The notes below the pieces were generated by a model that was not told the origin of the DNA, made no database searches, and saw only the letters and a program-made list of their open reading frames with translations. Made by a program: the position numbers and the translations under genes. Of a stretch of 64,000 bases of DNA, positions 46,486 to 58,217 are shown in pieces (the stretch's first letter is position 1; each line of letters begins with the position of its first letter). Origin of the DNA: Hirsutella rhossiliensis (Eukaryota > Ascomycota > Sordariomycetes > Hypocreales > Ophiocordycipitaceae); contig NW_025408667.1 of NCBI RefSeq assembly GCF_020360975.1, forward strand, positions 9,982,001 through 10,046,000. Reading direction: 5' to 3'.

Positions 46486-49400
46486 GTTATAAGCCTAGGA
46501 GGAATAGTATTCCTATACCTTCCGGCTACTATAAAAGGCACCTTTCTTATATCCCTTATAGCTCCCTTTTACCCTTCTTACTAGAAAAGCCGATTTTTAA
46601 CTATCTATTCTACCCTTCCCCTATAATAATATCGAAAAATAACTCTGCTGCCCCTATAGTTTATAGGACGATTCTTATAAAGCCCTAAGATTAGGATAAG
46701 TAGGTAAAAGAGCTATGGGCTCGTATAAATAGAACTATTTATAATTTAGTCTTCTTTAATAAGTAGGACCCTCTCGAGCCCCCTCTTTATCCTAGGATAA
46801 TAGAATTTATAAAGGGAGCTTCCCTCTTCTCTAAGCTAACCTCTATATAGTAGAGAGCTTTCTCTACTACCTTAGCTAACTACGAGAGTTATTATAAGGA
46901 ATACCTTTATAAGATAAAGCTACTAACTACTACTTATATAGTAATAATAGAATCTATTAGTACTATAAAGCTAATCTCTCTTTAAGAGGAAGAGACTCCT
47001 AGGTAGTAGCTTTTAAAGCTTAAGACCTTAATAGCTCCCTTAAAGGGCTATATAACTAACCGTATTAGGAAGACCTATATAGCTTACTTAGGAGCCTTTT
47101 TTACTAAGAATCTACTAGCTTCTTTATAGCTAGCTAAGTAGGAAGAGATCCTTAAGGAAGCTAATTAATACTTCTTAATAGAAGCTCTTTCTAGATAGTA
47201 GCTATAGGATATATCTCTACTAATAAAGCCTATTAGTAATAGTTACTTAACTATCTTTTATAAAGCTAGCTAGGAACTAAATAAAGAGGCTGCTAGAGTA
47301 TAATAGTAAGTAGTCTTATTCCTTTATAGCTAGCACTCGACCTAGACGGTTCGACCTATAGCCCTTATTACTACGGCTTACGCTACTACTACTACGGCTA
47401 TTGCCCCTCTAGCTCCTCCTCCCTTAAGAGTATTAATACCGTTTTTAATAGCTGCCTTAGGCCCGGCCCTAGCTCCGCCTCTTACTCCGGGCCCGGCCCC
47501 GGTCCCGTTAGTTAGACCGGCCCGACTAGTCCCTTAATAGACCTTTTAGTCCGTTAGTCGAAAAATTAAGGAACTAGTCGAAATCGAACCTCTTCGTTAA
47601 AATTAGTAATAAGGGGTAAAAAGGGGGGGGTTTTAAGTAGACCTTCTAGAAAGGGATAAGGACTCCTCGAAGAGATAATATATAAGGAGGAATCGACCTA
47701 CCTACTAAGTATATAAAAAGCCTTATCGGCTAGAAGACTACTAGTAGGTCTTCGAGGAAAACCGACTTAAAGGAGTTAACCCTTTAAAGAGGCTATAAGA
47801 AATAGTATAATAGTCTCTTAAGGAGGACCCCTTGTTATAAAAGAAGATAGACGAGATTTAGGTTACTAAGAAATAATAACTAATAACGCCGCTGCCCTTA
47901 TTTAAGCCGTAAATTTAAGGAAAAATCGTTAGTATAGTAAATCTAGTATTTATCTTCCTTATAAATTAGTAAGACTACCTATTAAGACCCTCTAACTATC
48001 CCTTATAAAAATTAGCTATCCTTAACTTTAGTACTTCCCTTAATATCTATATTATACTCTTATAATTCTAGTCCTTTAAGAAGGTATAGAGGGAATACCT
48101 TATTACTAGGGAATTAACTATATAAATAAAGGGATATAGAGGGGTAAATTTTACGATACAATTACTTAATAGATCTATATAAATTCTTTAATAAAAAAGG
48201 GTAGCTTTTTATACTTAATTTTTAATAAGCTTAATTTCCTTCCGCTTTCTTTAAGAGGAAGGAATCTTCTAGGATATAACGTCTAAGCCTACGAGGCTAG
48301 TCTAGAAGAATTAGACTATTAAACTTATTAAAGAGAAATTCGGTTAATTTATTCTTAAATTATAACCTATTTATAGGAAGGAACTACTTAAGAAGTTAGC
48401 TTTCCTTACTTAAAGGAGGGTAGGTTTAAAGGACCCTCTTCTAGTAGCCTAAGGAGACGGTCTTCTTTAGCACGCACGACTTAGTTATCTAAGCCCCCTA
48501 GCTTTATATAAGCTAGGCTAATAATAAGGCGTATAAATAAGGGGCCTAAAGACTATTAAATATAAATACTATAGCTAAGGAAAAACTAAGAGACGAATTT
48601 CTAAACGAACCCTTTTATAGCTAGACTAGCCGTATAAGGAAATTTAGGTCGATTAGACTAACGTCTCTAAGGATTAAGAAAGCTTCGTTAAGGTAATGTT
48701 TTTTATAGACGCTTTTTTAAGGATAGTTTTCCCTTATTTCTTATAGACCTACCTAAGTAAGTATAACTAGTTTACCTTCTAAGACTTTATTAATTAGATA
48801 AAATCCTACTTCGGCTGTAAGGTAAAGAAGATATAGTCTAATAGAGAGCTATCTATAAAGGATATCTTAAATTTACTTCGAAAAAGAAGTATTTTACCCC
48901 TCCCGTTAGTACTAAATACCTAGGCCTAAAATAAAGGGGCAAAAAGATTAAGGGGTACTATAATAGAAAGGCCTAATATAATAAGACTTACTATAAAGCT
49001 TCCCTATGACCTTTAGAGGGAAGTCGTTAAGACCGCCTATTACTTATAGAACCGGACCCTTAGAAGGACTACCTAAGGAATAGACTAGAAATCCCCCCTT
49101 AAGCTCTTTATAAAAAAAAGGGCCTCGCTAGCCTACTTTTATACCTACGGCTATAAGGTATACGCTATAACTACTAATATATAGCTAAAAAGGAAGAAGA
49201 AAAGAAAGCTTAATCCTAGAGCCTTTATTAGTTACCTTATTAGCTATAATTCTACGAATATCTTCTAGATCTAGATTCCTCTTCTATAAAAGGTTATTTT
49301 AACTAGGGATATAATTTTCAACGAATCTAGCTTCTTCGATAAAAAGAAGGATTAATAGCCCCTCTTACTCTTATAACGTTAGCTAATTTAAAAGATCTAA

Positions 49401-49732
49401 ATTCCCCCTTCTTAATAGTTTTAAGAAGAGATCCTAAATAAGGAAATAGAAAAAGAAACCGACGTTAAAGTAGTTAAGGATAATACCGACTTTAAAGAAG
49501 AGGAAGCTACTAGATTAAATAATCTAGATAAAGAAGGAGACTATAAGAAAGCGGTAGAGCTAGAATACGCCTACCTTCTTACGCTTCCTTTTACGGAATA
49601 AAAAGAAGATCTAAAAGCAGCTTTTTTAGTTAGTCTTCTTATCTCGACCCCTAAAAGGGTAGGAAAGGCACCTCTCTTAAAGGATTACCTAGCTGCCTTT
49701 TTATCCTTACTTTAAGAAGTAAAGGAAGGTAT

Positions 49733-49830
49733 TATCGGAAAACGCGGTTATTAGTTATATATATTAATTGCAGCGCACCTATTAAAGCGCGTTCTACTTT
49801 TACCTACGTAGCGCAATAGTCTTCGCGATA
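49733..49830 (+). repeat. 5' LTR of the TRIM
   Basis: 98 bp, preceded by GGTAT. One difference from the 3' copy: TTTTACCTACG here against TTTTGCCTACG, a G-to-A change at a TpG site. Confidence 0.93.
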
Positions 49831-50031
49831 GTTATAAGCCCGGGAGGGGGTAGCAAACTACCCCCTATAACTTCCGGTAACTACGCGTTGCGGGGTAATA
49901 CCTATAGATAGCCGTATACCCCTCTCTCTCTTAGATTTCCCTAGGTAATAGGCGCGGTGCTTAGTATTTAACTCCCGCGTCGTGGGCTTAGGTCTAGGAA
50001 TCCCGGCGGAGCCGCGATCCTTAAGGGGGTA

Positions 50032-50129
50032 TATCGGAAAACGCGGTTATTAGTTATATATATTAATTGCAGCGCACCTATTAAAGCGCGTTCTACTTTT
50101 GCCTACGTAGCGCAATAGTCTTCGCGATA
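50032..50129 (+). repeat. 3' LTR of the TRIM
   Basis: 98 bp, preceded by AAGGGGGTA and followed by GGTAT. Confidence 0.93.
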
Positions 50130-50721
50130 GGTATAGGGCCTAATATAGTTACTAAAGAAGACTAACCTCTCCTTTATTTCGATCGTTTTTCTAACTTCTA
50201 TCTAACGCCTATAAAAGACGGTTCTTATAGAGCGTTTATAGTAGGCCGGCTTTTTAAGCTACTATTAGTAAGGAAGGTATATAAAAGAGACCTCCTAGAC
50301 CTACTAGTAAACTAAAAGTAGCTAGAAAGATACCCTTTTAGAGACTAGTTTTTCTAGGCCTAGAAAGACTACCTAGCCTTATATAAAGAGATAGGGTCTT
50401 TTAAAGAGGTCCTTAAGGAAAAGGTAAGAGGAAAATAGGTCCTTAGCTATAAGTAAGTCTTTATCTATAAGACTAATAAATATAGCTTCCTTTAAAAGTA
50501 TAAAGCCTAGCTAGTTATCTATAGGAATTAATAGGAAAAAGGGGATCTACCTACTAAAGTAACTACCTTAGTAGAGATATCTTTTCGGACCCTTATAGCT
50601 ATAATAGTAGAATTTAACCTCGAACTTAATTAAATAGATATAGTTAATGCCTTTATTAACTACTTACTTAAGGAAGAAAAGGTTATCTATATACGCCTTC
50701 TCCTAGGCTTTTTATAAGGAA

Positions 50722-51266
50722 CGGTGTTCCTACTATAAATAAAGCAGCTATAATATACTCTCCCGATTATATAAGCTAATAAGTAGTATATTAATTATAG
50801 ACAAAACCTTATCCTATAGAGCAAGAATCGCTCGTTATTTTATATATTATTATGCATTAAACGGGTTGCCGGTTATCGTATAATCGGGAATCGAAGGAAT
50901 AGAGCTAGCTTAGAATGCTAGCTAAGACCTCTTAAGAATACCGGCACGACCAACCTCCTTTAAACACGAATATCAGAGGAACCAAGACACTTCTAGATTC
51001 ACTCGAGGTATCACGGAATTCCCTAGTCTTAGGGCTATACGGCAGCCTAAATCTGGTCCCGAAAGGTTCTTCCGTTCAGCTACAATTGTCTATATAAGAC
51101 AGTATGTCCGCTAGTAGATAGAGAGAGAATCATTAACTTTAACACCTCTTCTATACACTAATACACTACTAATAAATTCCATTGAAAATCCTACCTTATA
51201 CTCCTTCTTCCCCTCTATCACGTAGTCTTACGTAATTCCTTGATTTCCTAAAATTCCGCTTTTGCT
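50722..51266. other. Un-RIPped insert within the Copia pol region
   Basis: About 545 bp with ordinary CA and TG content in all contexts (for example GACAAAACC, ACACGAATATCAG, CAATTGTC), sharply set between RIP-saturated Copia pol sequences. Copia pol reads toward CTAGGCTTTTTATAAGG on the left and resumes about CTTATATACCTTAAG on the right. It begins near TGTTCCTACTATAAATAAAG and includes CTATATAAGACAG, a TATA-like word about 150 bp from its right end. It may be a solo LTR or another short mobile insert that arrived after RIP. I could not find terminal repeats or a target duplication, so the edges are approximate and identity is open. Confidence 0.6.
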
Positions 51267-52789
51267 TATATACCTTAAGACTTTTAATAGCTAGGAAAGG
51301 TTCTATAGCTTAGAAAAGCTATATATAAACTACGAAGATTACCCCTTCTTTAGTAATAGTATTTAATAGGTTCCCTTAAAGTCCTAGGCTTTAAGAAAGT
51401 CCCTTAGGAACTATATATAATATAGAAGGGTAAAATTATAGTCTTCTTTTATATTAATAATATTATCTAGGCCTACTTAAAAGAAAAAGAAGCTACTATT
51501 AAGGAGGCTATATAAGGCCTATAATAAAAGTATAAGATAACTAAGCTAAGGGAGCTAAAGTAGTTCCTAGGGATATAAATCCTTTAAAATAGATCCTAAT
51601 AGACTATCTAGCTTACCTAAGACGCCTATATCGATAAGGTCGCTTATAAATTCCTCCTTAATTCCCTTAATAAGAAGCTTCCCTTTATACCTATATTAAA
51701 TAAAGAGCTTTTACCTAATCCGTCCTTTTAAGCTAGGGAGTAAGAGAAATACTAATATTAATAAAAGGTAGGCTCCTTACTTTTTTTAGCTATTTTTATT
51801 AGACTAGATATCTCTTTTACGGTCTCTTAGCTAGCTAAGTATAACTAAAATCCTAGCCCTAGGCATTAAGAAGTAGTAGATAGAGCTATCCTTTATCTTT
51901 ATTTAATAAGATTATATAGTCTACGCTTAAGAGGGTAGGGAAGGAAATTAGCTGCTAAAATCTTTATTTATTTAAGCGATTCGTCCTTTATAGATAATTC
52001 CTTAGATAGAAAGAGCTTATAAGGGTATATTATATCCCTTTTTAAAGGAACTATTACTTAGACAGCTTTAAAGTAAGCTACTATTATAACTTTTAGTATA
52101 AAGGTAAACCTACTAGCTCTTTTAAAAGCATTAAAAAAGCAATTTTCTTTAGCTAGCTACTTATATCTTTACGACTATAAATTCCGACCCTATTAGCTAT
52201 AGAATATAATAGATAATATATAAACTATATAAATTCTTTTAAAGGAAAATAGTAAGCTATTAACCTAGCTATAGTATATTAATATCTATTAGTATTAGTT
52301 ATACTAAGAGGTTTAAAGTAGACTTATTTCCGTCCGTTAGGTTCTAATAGTATTAATAAAAGCTAACGGTCTTATAAAGCCCTTACTAAGTAGAAGATAG
52401 CTATCTTTTTATAGTAAATTAACCTAGAAGACGTCTATAAAAAGCTATCCTTAAAGGCCCGCCTTAAGAGTCTATAAGAGGAGCTAATAGCTTATATAAG
52501 AAGGTAATGTTTATACCTAAAAAAGAAGGAAGAGGTTTTTCCCTTTAAAAGGCCCCTTATTTAATTAGGTTTTTCCCTTCTAAGAAGGCCCCCTTTCTTA
52601 TAAGACTTTCCCCTCTTTAGGCCCCTATTCCTAAAGTAGGTCTAAAAGAGCTTAGGGACCTAAAAGGGCCCTTGCTTTCCTTAAGTAAATAGAGAAGTAT
52701 AGAGCTAAGAACCTCCTTTATACGCTTACTAGCCTAAAGCCGTATTAGCTATGCCCTTACTATAAGGGCAGGCTATAGCTAAGGGGGTA

Positions 52790-53266
52790 TATCGCGAAGC
52801 GTAGCTTAATTTCGTAGTTTATAAAGATATCCTTTAGTATAAGGGACCTAGGAAGCTAAAAAATAAGGTTTAAGGAAGGAGCTAAAAGGAGGTATAGAGA
52901 GGAGGGTAGGGGTAAGAGGGGAAGTAAAAGTAGCGATAGCTTCTTATAAAGGTAGCGAGAGATAAGACGGATATACTAGTAATAGCTAGAAAGGAGGGGA
53001 AAAATTAGTAAAAAGCTTAGTAGTTAAGAGGATATTAATAGCTTCTTTAAGTAGGATCTTCTTTATTAATTAAGATACTAAACGGGTATAAAAAGGGGCG
53101 TTAGATAAAGGAAAGAAGGATAATTAAGGTAATATAATAATTACTCCCTTACTATAATTACTACCCTTATAAGAATTAAATATCTCTACCCTACTTATCT
53201 AACTTCTTACTTTTAATTTTACCTTTATATATTTTATATATACTTCTTATATCTTTCTTTATAAGA
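52790..53266 (+). repeat. 3' LTR of the full-length Copia element
   Basis: About 477 bp, preceded by AAGGGGGTA. Starts TATCGCGAAGCGTAGC. The three LTR copies differ mainly by C/T and G/A exchanges. Confidence 0.9.
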
Positions 53267-53272
53267 TCTATA

Positions 53273-55599
53273 TATAATAACTAGTATTATTCTTAAGGGA
53301 TAAACCTAATAATAGGTTTATATTAATAGATATAATAAGGCGTAGTCTAAGTAATAATAAGTATATTATATTAGTAATAAGTTAGAGGCTATAGACTATA
53401 GACTATAACTAGGTAATTAAGTAATTAGAATTAAAGATAAGATTATAATAAAGATCGTAATAATTATAATATTAAAAGCTATTAAGCTATCTATTTAAAG
53501 GAGTATTCTATTTCTTTTTTATATATCTTAAGAGCTTTTATATATCGCTAAGAGTACTAGGTAATCCTATCGCTTAAGAGCGCTAAAGCGCTAGAGCGAT
53601 CTTATAATCCTAGCTATAAAGCGTTAAAGCGCTAAAGTAACCTATTACTCTAAACCTAATTAGCCCGTTAGTTTATTTAATATTCCTTACTTTATATATT
53701 ACGTATCCTTATAATATATATTAGTCCCTACGGTTTACTAGACTATAGTTATAATAGGATGCCTCCCTTCATTTTAGTCTTATCCTTAAGACCTACTACC
53801 TTAGCCGCTATATATAAATATACCCTTATTATATTATATATAAGTATATCGTTCCTTATTTTTTTATCCTTTTAAGATATACTACTAATAGTATATCTAG
53901 TTATATTTAAAAATCCTATTCTTATAACTCTAATAAATTATATTAATAATCGGAGCTAGTATCTTAGACTAAGATCTATAGTATTAAAATTATACCTTAC
54001 TCTTATTATTTTTAGTTAGGCTTAATATATAAAGTTAGCGAGCGTTTTAATTAGTATTTTAAATATACCTTTATAGGCCGTTCTTATAATAGTTATAATA
54101 TAGCGTCCGCTTATTTATTTTATCCCTTTCCTTCCTTATTATTCTTTTTACTAATATTACTTCTTTTCTAGTTTATTATATATAAATTAATAGTAAAAGA
54201 TTAATTTAGATAAATAGAAAGTAAAAGAAGCGTTTAAAGAAGCGATAGCTCGCTTAGCTTAGATTAAGAAATAAAAGCGTTTTTTAACGGACTAAGGTAG
54301 TAAGTTATTTTAGCGGGGTATATATTATTATTAAGATTATACTAGTAACCTATTTAAAGGTATCTAGAACTTCGGCGTTAAATAAGAGGGAAAAACTAAA
54401 GTACTTAAAGGAAAACCCTCCTCTCTTTTATAGCTAGTCCGCCCTTATACTAGGTTATAGTTATAATATATAAGAATCTTATACTAACTATCTTAGGTAT
54501 TATTATAGTTAGTCGGAATTATATTAGCCCTACTATAAAGTAACCTTAGAAAGTAACTCCTTTATATACGCGGGATATATAGCGTTAATTAGTAGTATAA
54601 GCGTTTTTAGTTAATAGTTAATAGTTAATAGTATAATTATCTTTAACCTTATCCTATAATAATATCTTCTTAGGCTCTACTTTATTTTTCTACTATAAAG
54701 CTTAGCGGGCTATTTTTTATTAATACTAGCCTTTAGCTAGGCCGGTAGTTAGGTTATTATACTAGCTTCGCGCCGTACTTATTAAGTTACTAGTATCGGC
54801 CCTAGGTTTTTATTTTCCTAGTTAGGGGGCCTAGACTAAGGTTAGAGGGAGGTCCTAATAAATTCGTCGCTAGGTTTAAATAGGCGAGGTCTAGGCCGGC
54901 TTACTTATAGCGGGGCTAGACTACTAGTATATTTATAAACGATTCTAAAAGCGCTAATTAGCTAATTAATAAGTAGGTTAGCGTAGTCTATTAGTCCGAC
55001 TAAAAATTAATCGTGCCCTTAGCTAGATTTAAACTAACTTTAGCGTTATAGCTAGTAAGCTTCTTAGGTATATAACTACTATACTATAAGGGTTAGCGGG
55101 GTATATAAGCTATTAATAAAGAAGATAGTATAATATATTCTTTTTAAGAGAAATTAGTTTATTTATTAAATAAGGAAACTATTACTATTAGCGAGGTTTA
55201 ATTATTTAGTACCTTAGATATATTATACTAAGATAATATTCTTAGTAACCTTATATTTCTAAGTAAGGGTTCGCTTAGTAGAACTATTAAAGTAAAGAAC
55301 TATAGTATGTTAAGTACTTAAGTAGTTCCTAGGTATTTTCCTTTAGTTTATATCCTTTTTATTTAATAAGGTATTCTTATTACTAACCTTATTTTCTTAT
55401 ATTTAGTATTTATTTAGCTTTATATTCTTAATTATTATTAACTTTATTTTTTTCCTATAGTTTAGCGTTTTATAGTACTAGTTTTAATAATAAGATATAA
55501 AATATTAAGTATATCTATATTATTATTTATAGTAAAAGTTTATAGTTAACTTTTAAAATAGCTTTCTTAACCTTAAATAGTTTAAGTTTCTTAAAATCT
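53273..55599 (+). mobile_element. Ty3/Gypsy-associated LTR and flanking RIPped sequence
   Basis: Begins with an LTR-like sequence (TATAATAACTAGTATTATTC, original probably TGTAACGACC) homologous to 62833 onward and, inverted, to about 57664-58212. Homology with 62.8-64.0 kb continues past the LTR to about 54.3 kb, including TAGTCTTATC with AAGACCTACTA, and a decayed charged frame near 54,210-54,320. From 54.4 to 55.6 kb I recognise nothing specific. Element boundaries are uncertain. Confidence 0.55.
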
Positions 55600-57658
55600 A
55601 ATTTATTACTTAGTTATTTTATTTTAATATTTTATTATATAAGGTAGACTATATCTCCTTCTTAAAAGACTAGTCCTTATAATCTTTTCTAATTATTATA
55701 AGTAGATATTTATTTTTTAATAAATTAAAGTTCTTATTATATTTCTTTATATAATATTTATAGCTAATCTACTTATAGTATTGCTTATTCCGCTTATAGT
55801 CCTTATTAAGTAACCTTAAATACTTCTAGGTTATATTTATAATTAATATATACTAGTAAGAGCTTAGTTATTTTTATAACTAAGCTATTATAAGCTAGCT
55901 ATATTATTAGTAGCTATTTAACTTAATTATTTTATTTATAGCTAATATAGTATTATAAGTATTATTTAAGCGTTTAGTTAAGTCGTTTTATTTATCTATT
56001 TATTTATAGGTAATAAGCTATACTAAGCTTATATTTTATCCTTAATTATACTATAAGAGCTTACTAAAATTTAGTTATAAATATACTTCCCTTATTAAAG
56101 ATAATCTTATTTAATAGTCTATAATTACTAATAATTACTTATAGGAATATATATACTAGCTCTTTTATATTACTTACTTCTTTATATAGTAAGAAGTATC
56201 TATACTTTATTAATCTATTAGTAATAATAAATATACTATTATACTTAACGTTAGTTATTAGTTCTTTTAATAGTAATAGCTTTATAATATAGTTAAAAGC
56301 TATTAAATCCTATAGTTTCTTTAATACTAGTAGCGGTTATAATTCTTTATATAGTTTATATTATTTAGCTTTACTTTATATATAAAGTTTATATTCTTTA
56401 ATAACTTATTATACTACTTCTTTAAGTAATAAGAAGTTATATTATTATTTAATCTATTTTATTATTATTTAGATTCCTTAGTATCTATATATTAAATATT
56501 TATATATATCTTATATAACTTTATCTTATAATTCTAGTAATATCTAGATTTTATTTTTATATATTAAAACTTTTAAATATTCTATATTATATCTATTTAG
56601 TACTTTATATTTTTTTATCTATTTTAGGATCTTTTAGTATATTAAGTTATTAGGTTATACTTTAAATATTATATTTAGCTATCGTTATTAGTAGTTCCTA
56701 TTTTTATTAATTTCTAGGAGCTATCTTTTTATTATAGGTACTTTTATATTATAGTTACTTTATTAACTAAAGGTATTAGCTCGACTATTTTTTATTCCTT
56801 TTTTATAGATTATTTTATAGTTAAATTTTAAGAAGTATTCGGCCTATTAGATCTATTATCTATTTAACTATTATATTATTATAAAGTATAAGATATTTTT
56901 ATAATTAGTATAAACCTTAACTTTATACTTACTTTTAAGAAAGTAGTATTAAAATTCCTTAAAAGCTTAAATAATTATAAGGAACTCTTTATTATAGATA
57001 AGGTAATTAAGTTCTATACTATATAGCTTCTTTAAATAGAATATAATTTATTATAGTCTTCCTTTATTATCTTTTTATTTAATTTATACTCTTAAAGTAA
57101 AGTCTAATATATTAGTTTTAAGTTTAATTTATTATTTTAAATTAAAGGTAGTTAAGACTAGTTCTTATATAATTATAGTCTAAATATATTTAAAAGCTTT
57201 ATTAGCTTTATTATCCTATATAAACTCTTTTTCCTTCTTTATTAAGTTATATAGTAGTACTATAGTCTTTCTAAATTTTTTATTAAATTATTAGTAGTAA
57301 TTTATAAATCCTAGGAAACTTTATACGTCCTTAATATCCTTTAGCGTTAGCTATTCTTTAATTAAGTTAATCTTATCTTATTATATTTATATCTCTCTTA
57401 ATAAGATCGTATATCTAAGGAAGTCTACTTCCTATATATAGAACTTACTTTTCTTTAGTTTAACTAGTAACTTTATATTTTAAAGTATATAGAGTACCTT
57501 ATAAATATATTCCTTATATTCTTCTAAGGTATCTAAGAAGATTAAGATATTATCTAAGTATACTACTATAAAGATATCTAAGTATTTATATAGGATATTA
57601 TTAATTATCTATTAAAAAGTATTATAAAGTAAGTAAAGGTATATATATAAGTGCCGTC
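55600..57658 (-). mobile_element. Ty3/Gypsy pol fragment (RT, RNase H, probably integrase), RIP-mutated
   Basis: The minus strand of 56,830-57,640 matches the plus strand of about 62,050-62,830, the Gypsy reverse transcriptase and RNase H. Reading through RIP stops, it gives YLDNILIFLDTLEKYKE-type and LNYPIYNKEFLIII-type segments. From 56,800 down to about 55,600 the strand continues in the direction where integrase is expected; that part is inferred from order. The match to the plus copy stops abruptly near 57,610, so the 5' half of this element is missing. Confidence 0.65.
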
Positions 57659-57663
57659 CGTTA

Positions 57664-58212
57664 GATAATATTAATAAGCTATATAGAGCTCTTTTATATA
57701 TAGCTAGCCTATATATATATATATAGGATCCAGCCCTTTATACGTAACTATATAGCTTAGGTATTATAACTATAGCTATTAGGCCGCTAACGGTCGACCG
57801 CGTTAAGCACGTAATATAGTTTAATAGATAAATAGTTAGCACGACTATCTAATAAATATAGGATTAAGGGGATCGTAGAGATCTAAGTAATCTAGGATTA
57901 ACGAGATTACTACGCTCTATATAATCTAACGTTAGGGATTATAGCTAGGCCTATAATCTAAGGATAGTCTTTATAGGTATATATAGCTACCTACTTTTAC
58001 TTCTTTAGATAAATAGCTCTCTAGCTTTTAATATAAATCTTTATTACGATTCTATCTTTAATTTTAATTATCTAGTTATAGTCTATAGTCTACGACCTCT
58101 AACTTATTACTAATATAATATATATATTATTGCTTAGACTACGCCCTATTATATCTACTAATATAAACCCCCTTAATAGGTTTATCCCTTAGGAATAATA
58201 CCGGTCGTTATA
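57664..58212 (-). repeat. Gypsy LTR, inverted, probably solo
   Basis: On the minus strand it starts TATAACGACCGGTATT, the least RIP-altered version of this LTR start, and shares about 280 bp with 62833 onward before diverging. The direct repeat CGTTA lies on both sides (57659-57663 and 58213-58217), a possible 5-bp target duplication. The inner end does not finish in the expected CA/TA if that duplication is exact, so the boundary at 57664 may be off by a few bases. Confidence 0.55.
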
Positions 58213-58217
58213 CGTTA

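Larger units (their letters stand above)
49733..50129 (+). mobile_element. TRIM: terminal-repeat retrotransposon in miniature
   Basis: A 397-bp element with two 98-bp direct terminal repeats (49733-49830 and 50032-50129) that differ at one base, around a 201-bp noncoding core, and flanked by the 5-bp duplication GGTAT (49728-49732 and 50130-50134). The repeats run TATCGGAAAACGCGG to TTCGCGATA; the TA ends fit an original TG...CA altered by RIP. The core opens GTTATAAGCCCGGGAGG, almost the same primer-binding site as in the surrounding Copia element, and ends in the purine tract AAGGGGGTA. No coding capacity. It sits inside the pol region of the Copia element. LTRs, target duplication, primer site and purine tract together make the class assignment strong. 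Confidence 0.93.
46001..53266 (+). mobile_element. Ty1/Copia retrotransposon, full length, RIP-mutated, with nested insertions
   Basis: A 7.27-kb plus-strand element with LTRs at 46001-46485 and 52790-53266. Directly after the 5' LTR is the likely primer-binding site (GTTATAAGCCTAGGAGG). The gag-like region starts near 46,600. Pol runs to 52,780 and ends with Copia reverse transcriptase and RNase H: around 51,300-51,480 the frame gives GKVLxLRKAIYKLRRLPLL and GKIIVFFYINNII, and near 52,100 it resembles the Copia RNase H segment with TTSS. The polypurine tract is AAGGGGGTA before the 3' LTR. All frames carry many TAA/TAG stops, so it is dead. A TRIM (49733-50129) and an un-mutated insert (about 50722-51266) interrupt pol. 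I could not find a convincing 5-bp target duplication; RIP may have altered it. Confidence 0.88.

Noticed and set aside
46001..53266. Target-site duplication for the full-length Copia element
   Set aside because: The flanking bases (ATTAT on the left, TCTAT on the right) do not match convincingly, so none is claimed.
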